A stretch of 39,237 nt of DNA from an uncultured Oscillospiraceae bacterium (lineage in GTDB: Bacteria; Bacillota; Clostridia; Oscillospirales; Acutalibacteraceae): the NCBI GenBank assembly GCA_900540275.1, contig UQFO01000021.1, forward strand, positions 1-39,237, given 5' to 3'. Each line of letters starts with the position of its first letter. Positions within the stretch are counted from its first letter, which is position 1. Under the pieces are notes generated by a model. That model did no database searches. It was not told the origin of the DNA and saw nothing but the letters and a program-made list of their open reading frames with translations. Shown one piece after another: positions 23,387 to 32,408 of the stretch. Made by a program: the position numbers and the translations under genes.

Positions 23387-23830
23387 CTATGTATCCCTTT
23401 GTTCCTGCTCGCGTTTGAGCCTTCTGGCGTCGAGATAATCCTGCAAAATAATTGTCGCCGCGACGCTGTCGATGATTTTTCTGCGGTTTTTTTTATGCTG
23501 TGTGTCGGTTGAATTCAAGAAGCTGTAGGCTGATATCGTCGTACCGCGCTCGTCGCGCATATCGACCGGTATACCAGACGCCTCTTTCAGCTTTTGCGCA
23601 AAGTCCCTTGCATACTGTGCGCTTTCACCTTCGCTTCCGTCCATATTGCGCGGCAGCCCGACGACTATCAGCTGCGCGCGGTGCCCTTTTGCGGCGTCCG
23701 CGACCTTCTGGAGCAGCAGCTTCGGGCTGCGCTCCTCAACCACGCAGAGGGGGGAGGCCAGCATTTCAAGCTCGTCGCACAGCGAAAGCCCTGTGCGCGC
23801 GTGCCCCAAATCGACTCCCATGATAATCAT
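23387..23830 (-). CDS. ruvX: Holliday junction resolvase-like protein RuvX (YqgF)
   Basis: 147 aa, RNase H-like fold. GVDLGHARTGLSLCD near the start, VGLPRNMDGSEGESAQ in the middle and DERGTTISAY then KIIDSVAATIILQDYL at the end carry the conserved acidic residues of the family. Linked in other bacteria to pre-16S rRNA processing and DNA repair. Site AGAGG before ATG. Downstream of the DUF421 gene on the same strand (24 bp), so probably one transcript. Confidence 0.93.
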   Translation of the reverse strand: MIIMGVDLGHARTGLSLCDELEMLASPLCVVEERSPKLLLQKVADAAKGHRAQLIVVGLPRNMDGSEGESAQYARDFAQKLKEASGIPVDMRDERGTTISAYSFLNSTDTQHKKNRRKIIDSVAATIILQDYLDARRLKREQEQRDT

Positions 23831-23854
23831 GCCTAACCTCTCCCTTCGGAATAA

Positions 23855-24562
23855 TTACTGGAAGAGGTCCCTGTCGGGCTTGTCTTCCAGCTTGATATAA
23901 GCGCTCAGCTTGTTATTGTAATCGACAGCGGCGAGAAAGACGTCGTCGGGCCGGTTTACGCCTAGCTCCTTAAGCTCCTTTAAAAGCCACTGCTTGTCGT
24001 TGCCCGTATAATGCAGGTTGCCGTCCAGGATTTTGCCGTCCGTAATTACGGGGATGGAAGGCTTTTCATTCTCTGTTTTCAGGGAAAAATCCTTCGGGGT
24101 AGCGGGACGGTTTTCCGCCTTGGGCATAAAGGAAATCTGGCCGTTTGGCTCAAAGTTTGCTATTTGCAGCTCGTTCAAATCAAAATATCCGTTTAACCTG
24201 CACTGCGCAAGAAATTCTGTCAGGTCGATTTTTGCTTTTGCAAAGTTCTTTTTATAGAGCTTGCCGTTGTTGAATAAAATCAGGGAACGTCCTGTGAAAA
24301 TCCTGCGCCAGAACGTCGAACGCCCTGAAAGGAATGAAAAAAGCAGGACGATGGCTGAATAAATAATCATCGCAAGCAGCGGCTTCATGAAGTCGTCCTC
24401 AAGCGAGGTCGCCATTTCAGCCGCAATTGAGCCGATGGTGATGCCATTGATATAATCGAACATATTTAGCTCGGAAAGCGCGCGGTTACCAATAATCTTG
24501 GTCAGGATAAACAGGACAATAATTGAGCCGATTGATGAAAGAGCAACATTCAAGAGTTCCAT
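23855..24562 (-). CDS. DUF421 (YetF-like) membrane protein
   Basis: 235 aa. Three N-terminal membrane segments (IGSIIVLFILTKIIGNRALSELNMFDYINGITIGSIAAEM, the DUF421 hallmark, is spread across the first two) and a soluble C-terminal YetF domain with LFNNGKL, LMxxLR-like and PVITDGKI segments. The C-terminal part has a conserved-looking repeat of beta strands. Function not established. First gene before ruvX. Confidence 0.88.
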   Translation of the reverse strand: MELLNVALSSIGSIIVLFILTKIIGNRALSELNMFDYINGITIGSIAAEMATSLEDDFMKPLLAMIIYSAIVLLFSFLSGRSTFWRRIFTGRSLILFNNGKLYKKNFAKAKIDLTEFLAQCRLNGYFDLNELQIANFEPNGQISFMPKAENRPATPKDFSLKTENEKPSIPVITDGKILDGNLHYTGNDKQWLLKELKELGVNRPDDVFLAAVDYNNKLSAYIKLEDKPDRDLFQ

Positions 24563-24643
24563 AGCTAACCTCTAATATCTTAAATTATAGTTGAGATTAG
24601 CATTGCCTGTTATCAAAAAATCATGCGGTTTTATTGCTGTAAT

Positions 24644-25555
24644 TTACCATGGATTTATCGTACCGCTCAGCTCGGCTACGGATTTCATTCCATGCTCGTC
24701 GAGATAACGGTTCAGGCCTTCACAGATTTTGACGGGCGCGTATGGGTCCTGGAACAGGATGGTACCGATTTGCAATGCGGACGCGCCCGCGATGAGCATC
24801 TCGGCGGCGTCCTGCCAGCAGGAGATACCGCCCAACCCGATAACGGGAATTTTGACCGCCTGCGCCGCCTGCCAAACCATACGGACCGCAACGGGAAAGA
24901 CCGCCGGGCCGGAGAGCCCGCCCGTATTGTTGCGCAGGATGGGGCGCCTTGTTTCAATATCGATACGCATGCCGGTAAGCGTATTAATTAAAGAAAGCGC
25001 GTCCGCGCCCTCGCTTTCCGCAGCCTTTGCGATTTCAGCGATATCCGCGACATTCGGAGAAAGCTTTACAATCAGCGGTTTTTTACAGTGGGAGCGCACA
25101 GCCTTTGTGATTTCCGCAACCGAAGCGCAGGAGGTGCCAAAGGCAACGCCGCCGCTTTTGACATTCGGGCAGGAGATGTTGAGCTCCACCATATTGACGG
25201 GCGTACCGTTTAATTTTTCAGCCATTGCGCAGTAATCCTCCTGCGTACTGCCCGCTATGTTAGCAATCACTGCCGTGCACTGCTGTTTGAGCCACGGCAG
25301 GTCGTGCTCAATAAAATGGCCGACGCCGGGATTTTGCAGCCCGACGGAATTTAAAATGCCGCTGGGCGTTTCCGCTATCCGCGGCGGGGGATTGCCGAGG
25401 CGTTCTTTTAACGTAATGCCTTTACAGGACACGCCGCCCAGCTTTTCCAGCCCGTAGAATTCGTTATATTCCCTTCCGAATCCAAAGGTGCCGGAAGCTG
25501 CAATCAGAGGGTTTTGCAGTGTGACGCCCGCAATTTTAACCGATAAATCAGCCAT
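24644..25555 (-). CDS. pyrD: Dihydroorotate dehydrogenase B, catalytic subunit
   Basis: Oxidises dihydroorotate to orotate in pyrimidine synthesis, using FMN; 303 aa. Conserved parts are ASGTFGFGREY, KGITLKER, SVGLQNPGVG, the catalytic Cys129 in NISCPNVKSGG, and GLGGISCWQDAAEM near the FMN phosphate site. The Cys base marks a class 1 enzyme; with PyrK next to it this is type 1B, NAD-linked. ATG follows GGGGAGGTG and shares one base with the pyrK stop (TGATG), so the two are coupled. No other pyr gene in the window. Confidence 0.97.
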   Translation of the reverse strand: MADLSVKIAGVTLQNPLIAASGTFGFGREYNEFYGLEKLGGVSCKGITLKERLGNPPPRIAETPSGILNSVGLQNPGVGHFIEHDLPWLKQQCTAVIANIAGSTQEDYCAMAEKLNGTPVNMVELNISCPNVKSGGVAFGTSCASVAEITKAVRSHCKKPLIVKLSPNVADIAEIAKAAESEGADALSLINTLTGMRIDIETRRPILRNNTGGLSGPAVFPVAVRMVWQAAQAVKIPVIGLGGISCWQDAAEMLIAGASALQIGTILFQDPYAPVKICEGLNRYLDEHGMKSVAELSGTINPW

Positions 25556-26307
25556 CAGAAAAACACCTCCCCAGCCTTGAATACGGGGCCGTCCTTACAT
25601 ACGTGGGAGTAGCCCTCTTTTCCGTCCTTTTTTGTTTTGCACGCGCAGACGAGGCACGCGCCTACACCGCAGCCCATACGCTCCTCGAGCGATACCTGGC
25701 AGGGAATATCGTGCTTTTTTGCCATATCCGCTACAGCTTTCAGCATCACGTTCGGACCGCAGGCGCATATGCCGTCAATCTTGCCGATAACAGACGCGAG
25801 CGCGTCTGTTACAAAGCCGTGGATTCCTGCGCTTCCGTCGTCCGTTGTAAGCAGCACTTCGCAGCCCACCGCCTCAAAATCGTCGGTCAATATGACCTGT
25901 TCCTTGCCGCGAAAGCCCAGGATAGCAACCGCCCTGTCCGCCTGTTTTGCCGCGTAGAGCATGGGGGGCGTGCCGATTCCGCCGCCGATAAACGCAATCT
26001 TCTTTCCTTTTTCAATCGTAAAGCCGCGTCCGAGCGGCGCTATAATATCGAGCGTTTCGTTGGGCTTCGTTTCAGATAGTATTTGCGTCCCCTCGCCTTT
26101 TACCTGGAAGACAAGGCGCATAATGCCGTTTTGTACGTCGCAGATGGAAATCGGGCGCCTGAGCATTTTCCCTTTTACCAATACATGCGCGAACTGTCCA
26201 GGGGCAGCGATATCAGACAGTACGTTGTTTTTTAAATGAAAATCAAATATACCGGGGGCAATTTCCTCTTTTTTAACCAGCTCAAAAAGCTGGGCGTCAT
26301 ATTTCAT
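25555..26307 (-). CDS. pyrK: Dihydroorotate dehydrogenase B, electron transfer subunit
   Basis: Passes electrons from PyrD to NAD through FAD and a [2Fe-2S] cluster; 250 aa. FAD-binding RPISICD (51-57), nucleotide loop GGGIGTPP (108-115), CACGPNVML, and cluster ligands C213, C218, C221 and C237. Start at 26307 follows GGAGAGG; in-frame ATGs further upstream would add residues not usual for PyrK. Encoded directly ahead of pyrD with a 1-bp overlap. Confidence 0.95.
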   Translation of the reverse strand: MKYDAQLFELVKKEEIAPGIFDFHLKNNVLSDIAAPGQFAHVLVKGKMLRRPISICDVQNGIMRLVFQVKGEGTQILSETKPNETLDIIAPLGRGFTIEKGKKIAFIGGGIGTPPMLYAAKQADRAVAILGFRGKEQVILTDDFEAVGCEVLLTTDDGSAGIHGFVTDALASVIGKIDGICACGPNVMLKAVADMAKKHDIPCQVSLEERMGCGVGACLVCACKTKKDGKEGYSHVCKDGPVFKAGEVFF

Positions 26308-26361
26308 GCCGGTATTCCTCTCCTTCATACACTTTTCAGCATTTTTCTTATATTTTATCAC

Positions 26362-26390
26362 ATTATATCACAGCGGCACGCTTCTCACAA
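26362..26390 (-). promoter_or_regulatory. Predicted promoter of pyrK-pyrD
   Basis: On the minus strand TTGTGA, 17-bp spacer, TATAAT. No PyrR attenuator-like structure is seen between it and pyrK. Confidence 0.6.
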
Positions 26391-26435
26391 CGGACAAATT
26401 GAATAGCGGCTGATAAGTTTTTGCGTTCGTTTCGA

Positions 26436-26464
26436 TTGTTTTTTACAGAAAACCATGTTATGAT
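26436..26464 (+). promoter_or_regulatory. Predicted promoter of the GtrA-like gene
   Basis: TTGTTT, 17-bp spacer, TATGAT on the plus strand, divergent from the pyrK promoter. Confidence 0.4.
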
Positions 26465-26509
26465 ATCGTCATAATATATACCTGTTTTGTATAAAGAGAG
26501 TGGAAAACA

Positions 26510-26956
26510 GTGGAACGTCTGAAAAAGGTTTACAAGGTAATGACGAGCAGGGAAATGCTCTTGTATATGCTGTTCGGCACGGGTACGGCGGCCATCGATT
26601 TTTTGGTGGCAAAGCTCTGCTACCAGACGCTCCCGCTGCCCAAATCCGCTTTGCTTACGGCGCTTGCAAACGCGATTGCGTGGGTGCTTTCCGTCACCTT
26701 TGCTTTCGTGACGAATAAGCTTTTTGTTTTCCAGAGCAGGCGGGCGGGGCGAAAAACACTGTGGCTTGAAATGTTCGGCTTTTACGGCGCGCGCTTTTTA
26801 TCACTTGTGCTGTCCATCGTGTTTCTGATTATGCTTATCGATATGCTTGGCTGGAACGCGGATTTGGCAAAGCTGCTCGTAACGGCGTTTGTGATTATGT
26901 TTAATTATGTTTTCAGCAAGTGCGTCGTGTTCCGCGACAGGGAAAAACTAAAATAG
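26510..26956 (+). CDS. GtrA-like membrane protein
   Basis: 148 aa with four membrane segments and the GtrA layout: LYMLFGTGTAAIDFLVAKLCY, then ALANAIAWVLSVTFAFVTNKLFVF with the conserved NK(L/Y)xVF motif, and at the end NYVFSKCVVF. Family members help flip or transfer polyprenyl-linked sugars for cell-surface polysaccharide. GTG start at 26510 behind GAGAGTGGAAAAC; an ATG at 26543 is an alternative. No glycosyltransferase partner lies next to it. Confidence 0.87.
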   Translation: MERLKKVYKVMTSREMLLYMLFGTGTAAIDFLVAKLCYQTLPLPKSALLTALANAIAWVLSVTFAFVTNKLFVFQSRRAGRKTLWLEMFGFYGARFLSLVLSIVFLIMLIDMLGWNADLAKLLVTAFVIMFNYVFSKCVVFRDREKLK

Positions 26957-26977
26957 AATGACGCAATCCGTAAAAAG

Positions 26978-27003
26978 GCCCCGCATCCGTATGAATGCGG
27001 GGC
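26978..27003. terminator. Terminator between convergent genes
   Basis: GCCCCGCAT pairs with ATGCGGGGC; AAAA on one side serves the minus-strand gene. Confidence 0.7.
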
Positions 27004-27023
27004 TGCGTGTTTATTACTGGGAT

Positions 27024-28409
27024 TTAAGACGTATAATTGAGCCGTACCTCTACAATACGCAGCCGTTCCTTTTTAATGATAGAAACGTTGTTTTCGTCAA
27101 TTTTTGTACTGCCAAGCAGGCTGTTGACGTCTTCAAGGTACTGGAAGAACTGGTAAGGCTCCTTATAGAACAGGCCGTCCACCGCCTCCTGGTAATCGAT
27201 TGAGTTGCTCACCTGGATATAAAACTCGTTTTTGTGGCCGGATACCGTTTCCAGCAGCGCCGTCTCTACAATATTGGTCGATTTTTCGTCGAAGCCGTAA
27301 AGGTATACGGCGGCATGGCGGTAAAAGCTGTCGTTTGTTTCGATGCATCGCGGAATGCCGATGTTGAACATCTGCGCCGGAGCGCTTGATGTACCGCAGA
27401 TTTCATCGTAGGAAAGCTCCGTGAAATCCTCTGCCTTTTCATGGTCGTATTTTAAAGTGAAATCGGTAATATTAAAGTAGTCGTAGAAAATATAGCTGTC
27501 ACTGTCGTCCCAGGTCGCGTCCAGATGGTACCAGCACCCATTGATTTTGACTAAGTTCCACTGGTGCCAGTCGCCGTTTGCCGTACCGTTTACCGGAATG
27601 CTTTCAATACCCGCGAAGCTCAAAAGATACTGCATCGCTTTGGTATAGCCCTCGCAGACCGCTTTGTTTTCCACAAGCGCTCCATACAGGGTAAACGGCC
27701 TCCAATCCTGCTCTATTTTTTTGACGTCCGAGGCATAGGCGCATTTTTTCAAAAGCGCGTCATGAAGGAAAAGCTCCCTGTCATATTCGTTGAGGCCTGC
27801 TGGAAGGGAAGAAACGATACGGTTTGCCGCCTGTTCAATTTGCTGTGAGTATTGCTCGATATCCTGCGGGCTTAGCATGGAGTACATCTGTACAACCTGG
27901 TCGCCGCCGCTTTGCGTATATCCAAACAAGTTTGCAAGCCAGAAAATTTCAGGATGGTCGTTTGTAAACGCTTCGATTACCAGGCGCAGTTTGTCCTCCC
28001 TGAGGCTTGCGCCCGGCAAATAAATTTGTTCAATCAGGTATTCTCCGGAATCAGAAGGTTCGTCCGTCACAATATAAACGTCGCTTTCGAGCCTTTTATA
28101 AAAATACCGCTCGTCGTCGTCCGTCAGCGCGTCAAAGCCGTGCGTAGTCTGCAGCCTGTCGTAATTGCTTTTAATGCGTCCGGACATTCCGCCGACCGTA
28201 TTATAGCTGTAGCTGCCGGCCGTGCCGCTGCCGTCCAGCTCCACGCTCGATACGGGCGGGCGGTCCGCCGGCGTTATTTTTTCTACCGAAGAGGTTACGG
28301 CGTCGGCCTTTTCCCGAACCTCCTTGCCGGACATGCCGCAGGAAGTACAAAGAGCCGGTATGAGAATCCAGGAAAGTATCGCGCACATTGTATATTTTAG
28401 ATGTTTCAA
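27024..28409 (-). CDS. Transglutaminase-like lipoprotein
   Basis: 461 aa, probably exported and lipid-anchored: the N-terminus KHLKYTMCAILSWILIPAL is followed by CTSC. The middle holds a transglutaminase-like fold with the triad Cys in ENKAVCEGYTKAM, His in DWHQWNLVKI and Asp in WYHLDATWDDS. Such proteins often act as peptidases or on cell-wall peptides. The flanking regions are not recognised. I start it at TTG 28409 because AAAGGAGG lies 11 bases upstream; the ATG at 28442 has no ribosome site and would spoil the signal peptide. Single gene with its own promoter. Confidence 0.82.
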   Translation of the reverse strand: MKHLKYTMCAILSWILIPALCTSCGMSGKEVREKADAVTSSVEKITPADRPPVSSVELDGSGTAGSYSYNTVGGMSGRIKSNYDRLQTTHGFDALTDDDERYFYKRLESDVYIVTDEPSDSGEYLIEQIYLPGASLREDKLRLVIEAFTNDHPEIFWLANLFGYTQSGGDQVVQMYSMLSPQDIEQYSQQIEQAANRIVSSLPAGLNEYDRELFLHDALLKKCAYASDVKKIEQDWRPFTLYGALVENKAVCEGYTKAMQYLLSFAGIESIPVNGTANGDWHQWNLVKINGCWYHLDATWDDSDSYIFYDYFNITDFTLKYDHEKAEDFTELSYDEICGTSSAPAQMFNIGIPRCIETNDSFYRHAAVYLYGFDEKSTNIVETALLETVSGHKNEFYIQVSNSIDYQEAVDGLFYKEPYQFFQYLEDVNSLLGSTKIDENNVSIIKKERLRIVEVRLNYTS

Positions 28410-28755
28410 CGGGCTTTGCGCCTCCTTTGCCTGCTTATACATACGTATGTTTTACTTGAAAATTATAGCACAGTGACGGTTTAATCACAACAGAGTAATT
28501 TGTATGAAAAAGAAAAATCCCCGGTTGAAAAAAGAATGGGGATAACAGTGCGAAAGCGGGGAGAAAATACAGTAAAATACACCTGCGTACTACCTTTTTT
28601 ATTGCATTTGTTCTTTTCGTTCTGTCCCCTTGACGAAAGAGATTAAAAATTGTAAAATTAGGAATAATTATAAAGGGTGTTTATAGGTTTCCGGAGATAT
28701 CCGAATAGATTCCGGCGATTATTCGTATGGAACAAGAAGCGAGGAGAGATTTTTT
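28410..28755. other. Divergent intergenic region with promoters for both sides
   Basis: Minus-strand promoter: TTGTGA, 17-bp spacer, TATAAT (28490 down to 28462). Plus-strand promoter: TTGACG (28630-28635), 17-bp spacer, TAAAAT (28653-28658). A 12-bp palindrome ACATACGTATGT lies at 28439-28450 and an ATCCCC...GGGGAT dyad near 28516-28543. No gene supported. Confidence 0.55.
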
Positions 28756-30021
28756 TTGAAGACAGAGGCTTTTGAGCGGTATGAATCCGAGGTCCGCTCT
28801 TACTGCAGGCATTTTCCCACCGTTTTCACAACCGCCAAGGGCGCGGTGTTTTATGATGAGCAGGGCGAGGAATATACAGACTTTTTCTGCGGAGCCGGCG
28901 CTGTGAACTATGGGCATAACAACGATTATATCAAAGAAAAAATGATTGATTACCTCAAATCGGACGGGCTGATGCACGCGCTCGATATGTACACGGTACC
29001 CAAAAGGGAATTCATAGAATATTTTGAAGAAAACGTCTTAAAGCCCAGGGGCCTTGACTATAAAATACAGTTTACCGGCCCGACAGGCACCAATGCCATC
29101 GAGGCCGCAATCAAGCTTGCGAGAAAATGCAAGAAGCGCAGCAATATCTTTGCGATGATGGGAGCGTTCCACGGCATGACGCTCGGCGCCCTGGCGCTTA
29201 CGACGGACAAGTCCTCCCGCAGGGGGGCGGGCGTGAGCCTGACGGATGTTACGCATATCCCGGCGCCCTACATGTTCCCGGAGCTGGACACGGTCGCTTA
29301 TATGAAGCGCCTAATCGACGACGACCATTCCGGTGTGGAAAGGCCGGCGGCGCTTGTGATTGAGACGACGCAGGCCGAGGGCGGTATCCGCGTAATGGAT
29401 AACGAATGGCTCCAGGCTGTTCGCAAATTCTGCGACGATTACGATATTATCCTGATTATAGACGACATACAGGTCGGCTGCTGCCGGACAGGTACGTTTT
29501 TCTCATTTGAACGCGCCGGTATCGTACCCGATATGGTAACGTTATCAAAATCCATCGGCGGCTACGGTATGCCCTTGGCGCTTACGCTCTTCAAGCCGGA
29601 GTTCGATATTTGGAAGCCGGGCGAGCACAACGGTACGTTCCGCGGCAACCAGCTCTCCTTCATTGCGGCGAAGGCGGGGCTTGAATATATGCTCGAACAC
29701 AAGGTAGAGGAACAAACCCGTGAAAAGGGCGAGCTTGTGCGCAGCTATATCGAAAGGGAAATTCTTCCGCTCGACAGCAGGCTGGAGCTAAGGGGCATCG
29801 GCCTTGTCTGGGGCGTCGATTTTGAAAAGATTCCGGTAAAGGGCTTCAGCGACAAGGTGATAGATACCTGTTTTGAAAAGCACCTCATTATTGAAGGCGC
29901 GGGCAGAAAAAATTCCGTTGTAAAGCTGATGCCTCCGCTCGTCATTGAACAGGAGCGCCTTTTACGCGGGCTTTCCATGCTCAAGGAAGCGATTGCGGAA
30001 AATCTTGCTCTGATAAAATAA
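28756..30021 (+). CDS. Class III aminotransferase, EctB-like (diaminobutyrate--2-oxoglutarate type)
   Basis: PLP enzyme of 421 aa. The N-terminus (ESEVRSYCRHFPTVFTTAKG, then DFFCGAGAVNYGHNN) and KPRGLDYKIQFTGPTGTNA match EctB-type diaminobutyrate aminotransferases. The cofactor Asp lies in LIIDDIQVGCCRTG and the Lys in TLSKSIGGYG. The reaction would convert aspartate semialdehyde and glutamate to 2,4-diaminobutyrate, or the reverse. EctA and EctC are absent, so ectoine is not the product of this locus. TTG start behind GAGGAGA. A terminator-like hairpin separates it from the ATP-grasp gene. Confidence 0.85.
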   Translation: MKTEAFERYESEVRSYCRHFPTVFTTAKGAVFYDEQGEEYTDFFCGAGAVNYGHNNDYIKEKMIDYLKSDGLMHALDMYTVPKREFIEYFEENVLKPRGLDYKIQFTGPTGTNAIEAAIKLARKCKKRSNIFAMMGAFHGMTLGALALTTDKSSRRGAGVSLTDVTHIPAPYMFPELDTVAYMKRLIDDDHSGVERPAALVIETTQAEGGIRVMDNEWLQAVRKFCDDYDIILIIDDIQVGCCRTGTFFSFERAGIVPDMVTLSKSIGGYGMPLALTLFKPEFDIWKPGEHNGTFRGNQLSFIAAKAGLEYMLEHKVEEQTREKGELVRSYIEREILPLDSRLELRGIGLVWGVDFEKIPVKGFSDKVIDTCFEKHLIIEGAGRKNSVVKLMPPLVIEQERLLRGLSMLKEAIAENLALIK

Positions 30022-30033
30022 ACAGGATGGGTG

Positions 30034-30062
30034 GGTACGCCGGCGACGGCGTACCGTTTTTT
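30034..30062 (+). terminator. Terminator after the EctB-like gene
   Basis: GGTACGCCG pairs with CGGCGTACC around GCGA, followed by GTTTTTT. Only partial termination is possible, since no strong promoter is seen before the next gene. Confidence 0.75.
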
Positions 30063-30096
30063 CGGATAAAACATAGTACAGAACAGGGGAACGGAT

Positions 30097-31113
30097 ATGG
30101 GCCTGAGGGAAATTACAAAAATGGCGGGCGGCGCAAGCCTTGATAAGATGAAGGGCGTCGTAGACCATGTACATGAAAAGACTGGAAAGAACAAGGCGTC
30201 TATTTTTCTCGATATTCTTAACTGTTCCGCGCGGTACGGCGCGGGCTATTACGACTACCAAATTTTTGAATTCTACAATATGACGGCGAAGCAGCGCGCC
30301 ACTTATGTAACGCGGGTCAAAAACAAAAAGCTGATTCTTCGTCTCAATAACCAGGATTACAGCTATATATTCGACGAGAAAAATGTATTTGACAGGCGGT
30401 TTTCAAAATATCTTGGCCGCCAGGTACTCGACCTCAAGAATTTGAGCTTTCATGAATTTGAGGCCTTTGTGCGGGGAAAGGATTATTTTTTTGCAAAGCC
30501 GTATATTGGGGAAAGCGGCAAGGGAATCGAGAAAATTAAGGTTTCCTCCTTCCGCGATTTGGACGAGCTTTACGCCTATGTTACAAGCAGGGAAAAGAAT
30601 TTCGGCGTAATTGAAGAGGTAATCAGGCAGCACGAGGCCGCGGCGAGGATTTATCCCGATTCGCTCAACTGCCTAAGGATTGGTACAATCGTAGAGCAGG
30701 GAGTGCCGCACATCCTATACGCTGTATTCAAGATGGGCAACAACGGCAAGTTTGTCGATAACCTTGAGAACGGGGGGCTTGCGTGCCACTTCGACCTCGA
30801 CAAGGGCGAAATAATCGGGCAGGGGCATACCTCAAAGCTTATCAACTACGACAAGCATCCCTATACCGGCATTAAATTTTTGGGCTACCGCCTCCCCTTT
30901 ATGAAGGAAGTCAAGGAAATGGTTTTGCAGGCGGCGCTCGAGGTGCCTCAGATGCGCTATGTCGGGTGGGATGTATGCCTGACGGAAAACGGTCCCGCAA
31001 TCGTCGAGGGCAACGACTATCCAGGCTACGATTTTCCGCAGCTTCCTGACCCGGACAAACCCAAAATCGGCCTTCTTCCGAGAATCCAAGAAATATTGCC
31101 GGACTTTAAATAA
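30097..31113 (+). CDS. ATP-grasp protein (sugar-transfer-associated ATP-grasp type)
   Basis: 338 aa. Segments FFAKPYIGESGKGIEKIKV (ATP-binding Lys and Gly-rich loop), VIEEVIRQHEAAARIYPDSLNCLRIGTI and YVGWDVCLTENGPAIVEGNDYPGYD (metal-binding acidic/Asn pair at the end) fit the ATPgrasp_ST family, whose members form amide or ester bonds in surface polysaccharide or small-molecule pathways. It lies after an EctB-like aminotransferase and just before dcd. A ligase acting on diaminobutyrate is one idea, but nothing in the sequence proves the substrate. Confidence 0.8.
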   Translation: MGLREITKMAGGASLDKMKGVVDHVHEKTGKNKASIFLDILNCSARYGAGYYDYQIFEFYNMTAKQRATYVTRVKNKKLILRLNNQDYSYIFDEKNVFDRRFSKYLGRQVLDLKNLSFHEFEAFVRGKDYFFAKPYIGESGKGIEKIKVSSFRDLDELYAYVTSREKNFGVIEEVIRQHEAAARIYPDSLNCLRIGTIVEQGVPHILYAVFKMGNNGKFVDNLENGGLACHFDLDKGEIIGQGHTSKLINYDKHPYTGIKFLGYRLPFMKEVKEMVLQAALEVPQMRYVGWDVCLTENGPAIVEGNDYPGYDFPQLPDPDKPKIGLLPRIQEILPDFK

Positions 31114-31141
31114 GAACATACCCGTGAAGGGGGAGCGCACG

Positions 31142-31666
31142 ATGATACTTTCCGGTAAGGAAATTTTAAAGCATATGGGCAGGGAAATCGTCATTGAGCC
31201 GTTCAATGAGAAAAAGATTAACCCGAACAGCTATAACCTGTCGCTTTCTAACGAGCTGCTCGTTTATGAAAATGACGTACTCGATATGAAAACGCCGAAC
31301 GCGGTGAAAAAGCTCATCATACCGGAAGAAGGGCTTTTGCTCGAACCGCGCAGGCTGTATCTTGGAAGGACAAACGAGTTTACTAAAACGGACAAATATA
31401 TCCCCATGCTGGAGGGCCGTTCCTCAACGGGAAGGCTTGGCCTGTTTATCCATGTGACGGCCGGGTTCGGCGACGTTGGGTTTGCGGGCTTTTGGACGCT
31501 TGAGATTTTTTGCGTGCAGCCGGTACGGATTTACCCGAACGTTGAGGTCTGCCAAATTTATTATCATGATATCGATGGGGAATACGATTTATACAGCAGC
31601 GGAAAATACCAGAACAACACCGGCATACAGCCCAGCCTGATGTATAAAGATTTTGAGCAGAAATAA
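31142..31666 (+). CDS. dcd: dCTP deaminase
   Basis: Supplies dUTP for dTMP synthesis. 174 aa trimer-forming fold; LEGRSSTGRLGLFIHVTAGFGD is the family signature, GFWTLEI holds the catalytic Glu, and INPNSYNLSLS is the conserved N-terminal part. ATG at 31142 follows AAGGGGGAG; the GTG at 31124 overlaps that site. 28 bp behind the ATP-grasp gene, so likely the same transcript. Whether it also hydrolyses dUTP cannot be told. Confidence 0.93.
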   Translation: MILSGKEILKHMGREIVIEPFNEKKINPNSYNLSLSNELLVYENDVLDMKTPNAVKKLIIPEEGLLLEPRRLYLGRTNEFTKTDKYIPMLEGRSSTGRLGLFIHVTAGFGDVGFAGFWTLEIFCVQPVRIYPNVEVCQIYYHDIDGEYDLYSSGKYQNNTGIQPSLMYKDFEQK

Positions 31667-31671
31667 AAGCT

Positions 31672-31700
31672 AAGGCCGCGGAATACAATTCCGCGGCCTT
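31672..31700. terminator. Bidirectional terminator
   Basis: 13-bp stem AAGGCCGCGGAAT / ATTCCGCGGCCTT with a 3-nt loop, between convergent dcd and plsY. Confidence 0.85.
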
Positions 31701-31709
31701 TATTACGTA

Positions 31710-32348
31710 TTACTGCCTGCCCCAAAGTGTAAAATTCAAGAATTTTAGTTGCCCTTCCTTGTACCCGCCTTTGATATATCCGGGCAGGTGGCGGTACAGG
31801 ACAGACATACACAGCAGAAAAACAGCGAGCGTAACCGCCGTGCTTTTATCAAACAGCAGGCTCATTGCAAGCATTGCCGTGTAGCTTACCGCCACGCGCA
31901 GGCTGTGCGGGTTGAGCCGGAATACGGTAGACAGAATAACAAACGGTATTACCAGCCACCAGACCGTAAAAAACCGCGGCATAAGGCCCGCTAAGCTTCC
32001 AAACGAAACGTTGATTGCCTTGCCTCCCCTGAGCCGCAGAAATGGGCTGAACGCGTGCCCTGCCGTCGGCGCGGCAATAACGAGGGCAAACAGCAGGCTT
32101 TCCGGGCTGAGCATATGGGAGGCGATAAAGACGGGAACGTATCCTTTGAAAAAGTCGAGCGCAAGGCAAAGGATGCCCATCGGCACGCCGACGTATTTAA
32201 ACACGTTAGCACAGCCGGGATTGCCGTCGTCGCTGATTTTTAGGATATCTTTTTTGAAGAAAAGCTTGGGAAGAAAATAGGAATACACGATGCTTCCCGA
32301 CAAATATCCGATTATGGTGAAAAACAGATAGGGTAAAATGTGTTCCAT
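31710..32348 (-). CDS. plsY: Glycerol-3-phosphate acyltransferase PlsY-like
   Basis: First acylation of membrane phospholipid synthesis from acyl-phosphate. 212 aa, about five membrane segments. Motif 1 GYLSGSIVYSYF, motif 2 DDGNPGCANVFKYVG and motif 3 GHAFSPFLRLRGGKAINVSFG match PlsY, although motif 2 deviates from the usual SGNxGATN. A deviating paralogue is possible. GGGAGGG before the ATG. Next to a diacylglycerol glycosyltransferase, so a lipid-synthesis pair. Confidence 0.87.
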   Translation of the reverse strand: MEHILPYLFFTIIGYLSGSIVYSYFLPKLFFKKDILKISDDGNPGCANVFKYVGVPMGILCLALDFFKGYVPVFIASHMLSPESLLFALVIAAPTAGHAFSPFLRLRGGKAINVSFGSLAGLMPRFFTVWWLVIPFVILSTVFRLNPHSLRVAVSYTAMLAMSLLFDKSTAVTLAVFLLCMSVLYRHLPGYIKGGYKEGQLKFLNFTLWGRQ

Positions 32349-32408
32349 ATCGACCCTCCCTTTCTGGAATATCCCTCATAACCGCTTCGGAATATTCGCC
32401 GTCTTATT

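Noticed and set aside
28503..28544. 13-codon leader ORF before the EctB-like gene
   Set aside because: No ribosome site, and it lies upstream of the predicted promoter.
28756..30021. Ectoine biosynthesis locus
   Set aside because: No EctA acetyltransferase or EctC synthase is present in the window; only the aminotransferase matches.
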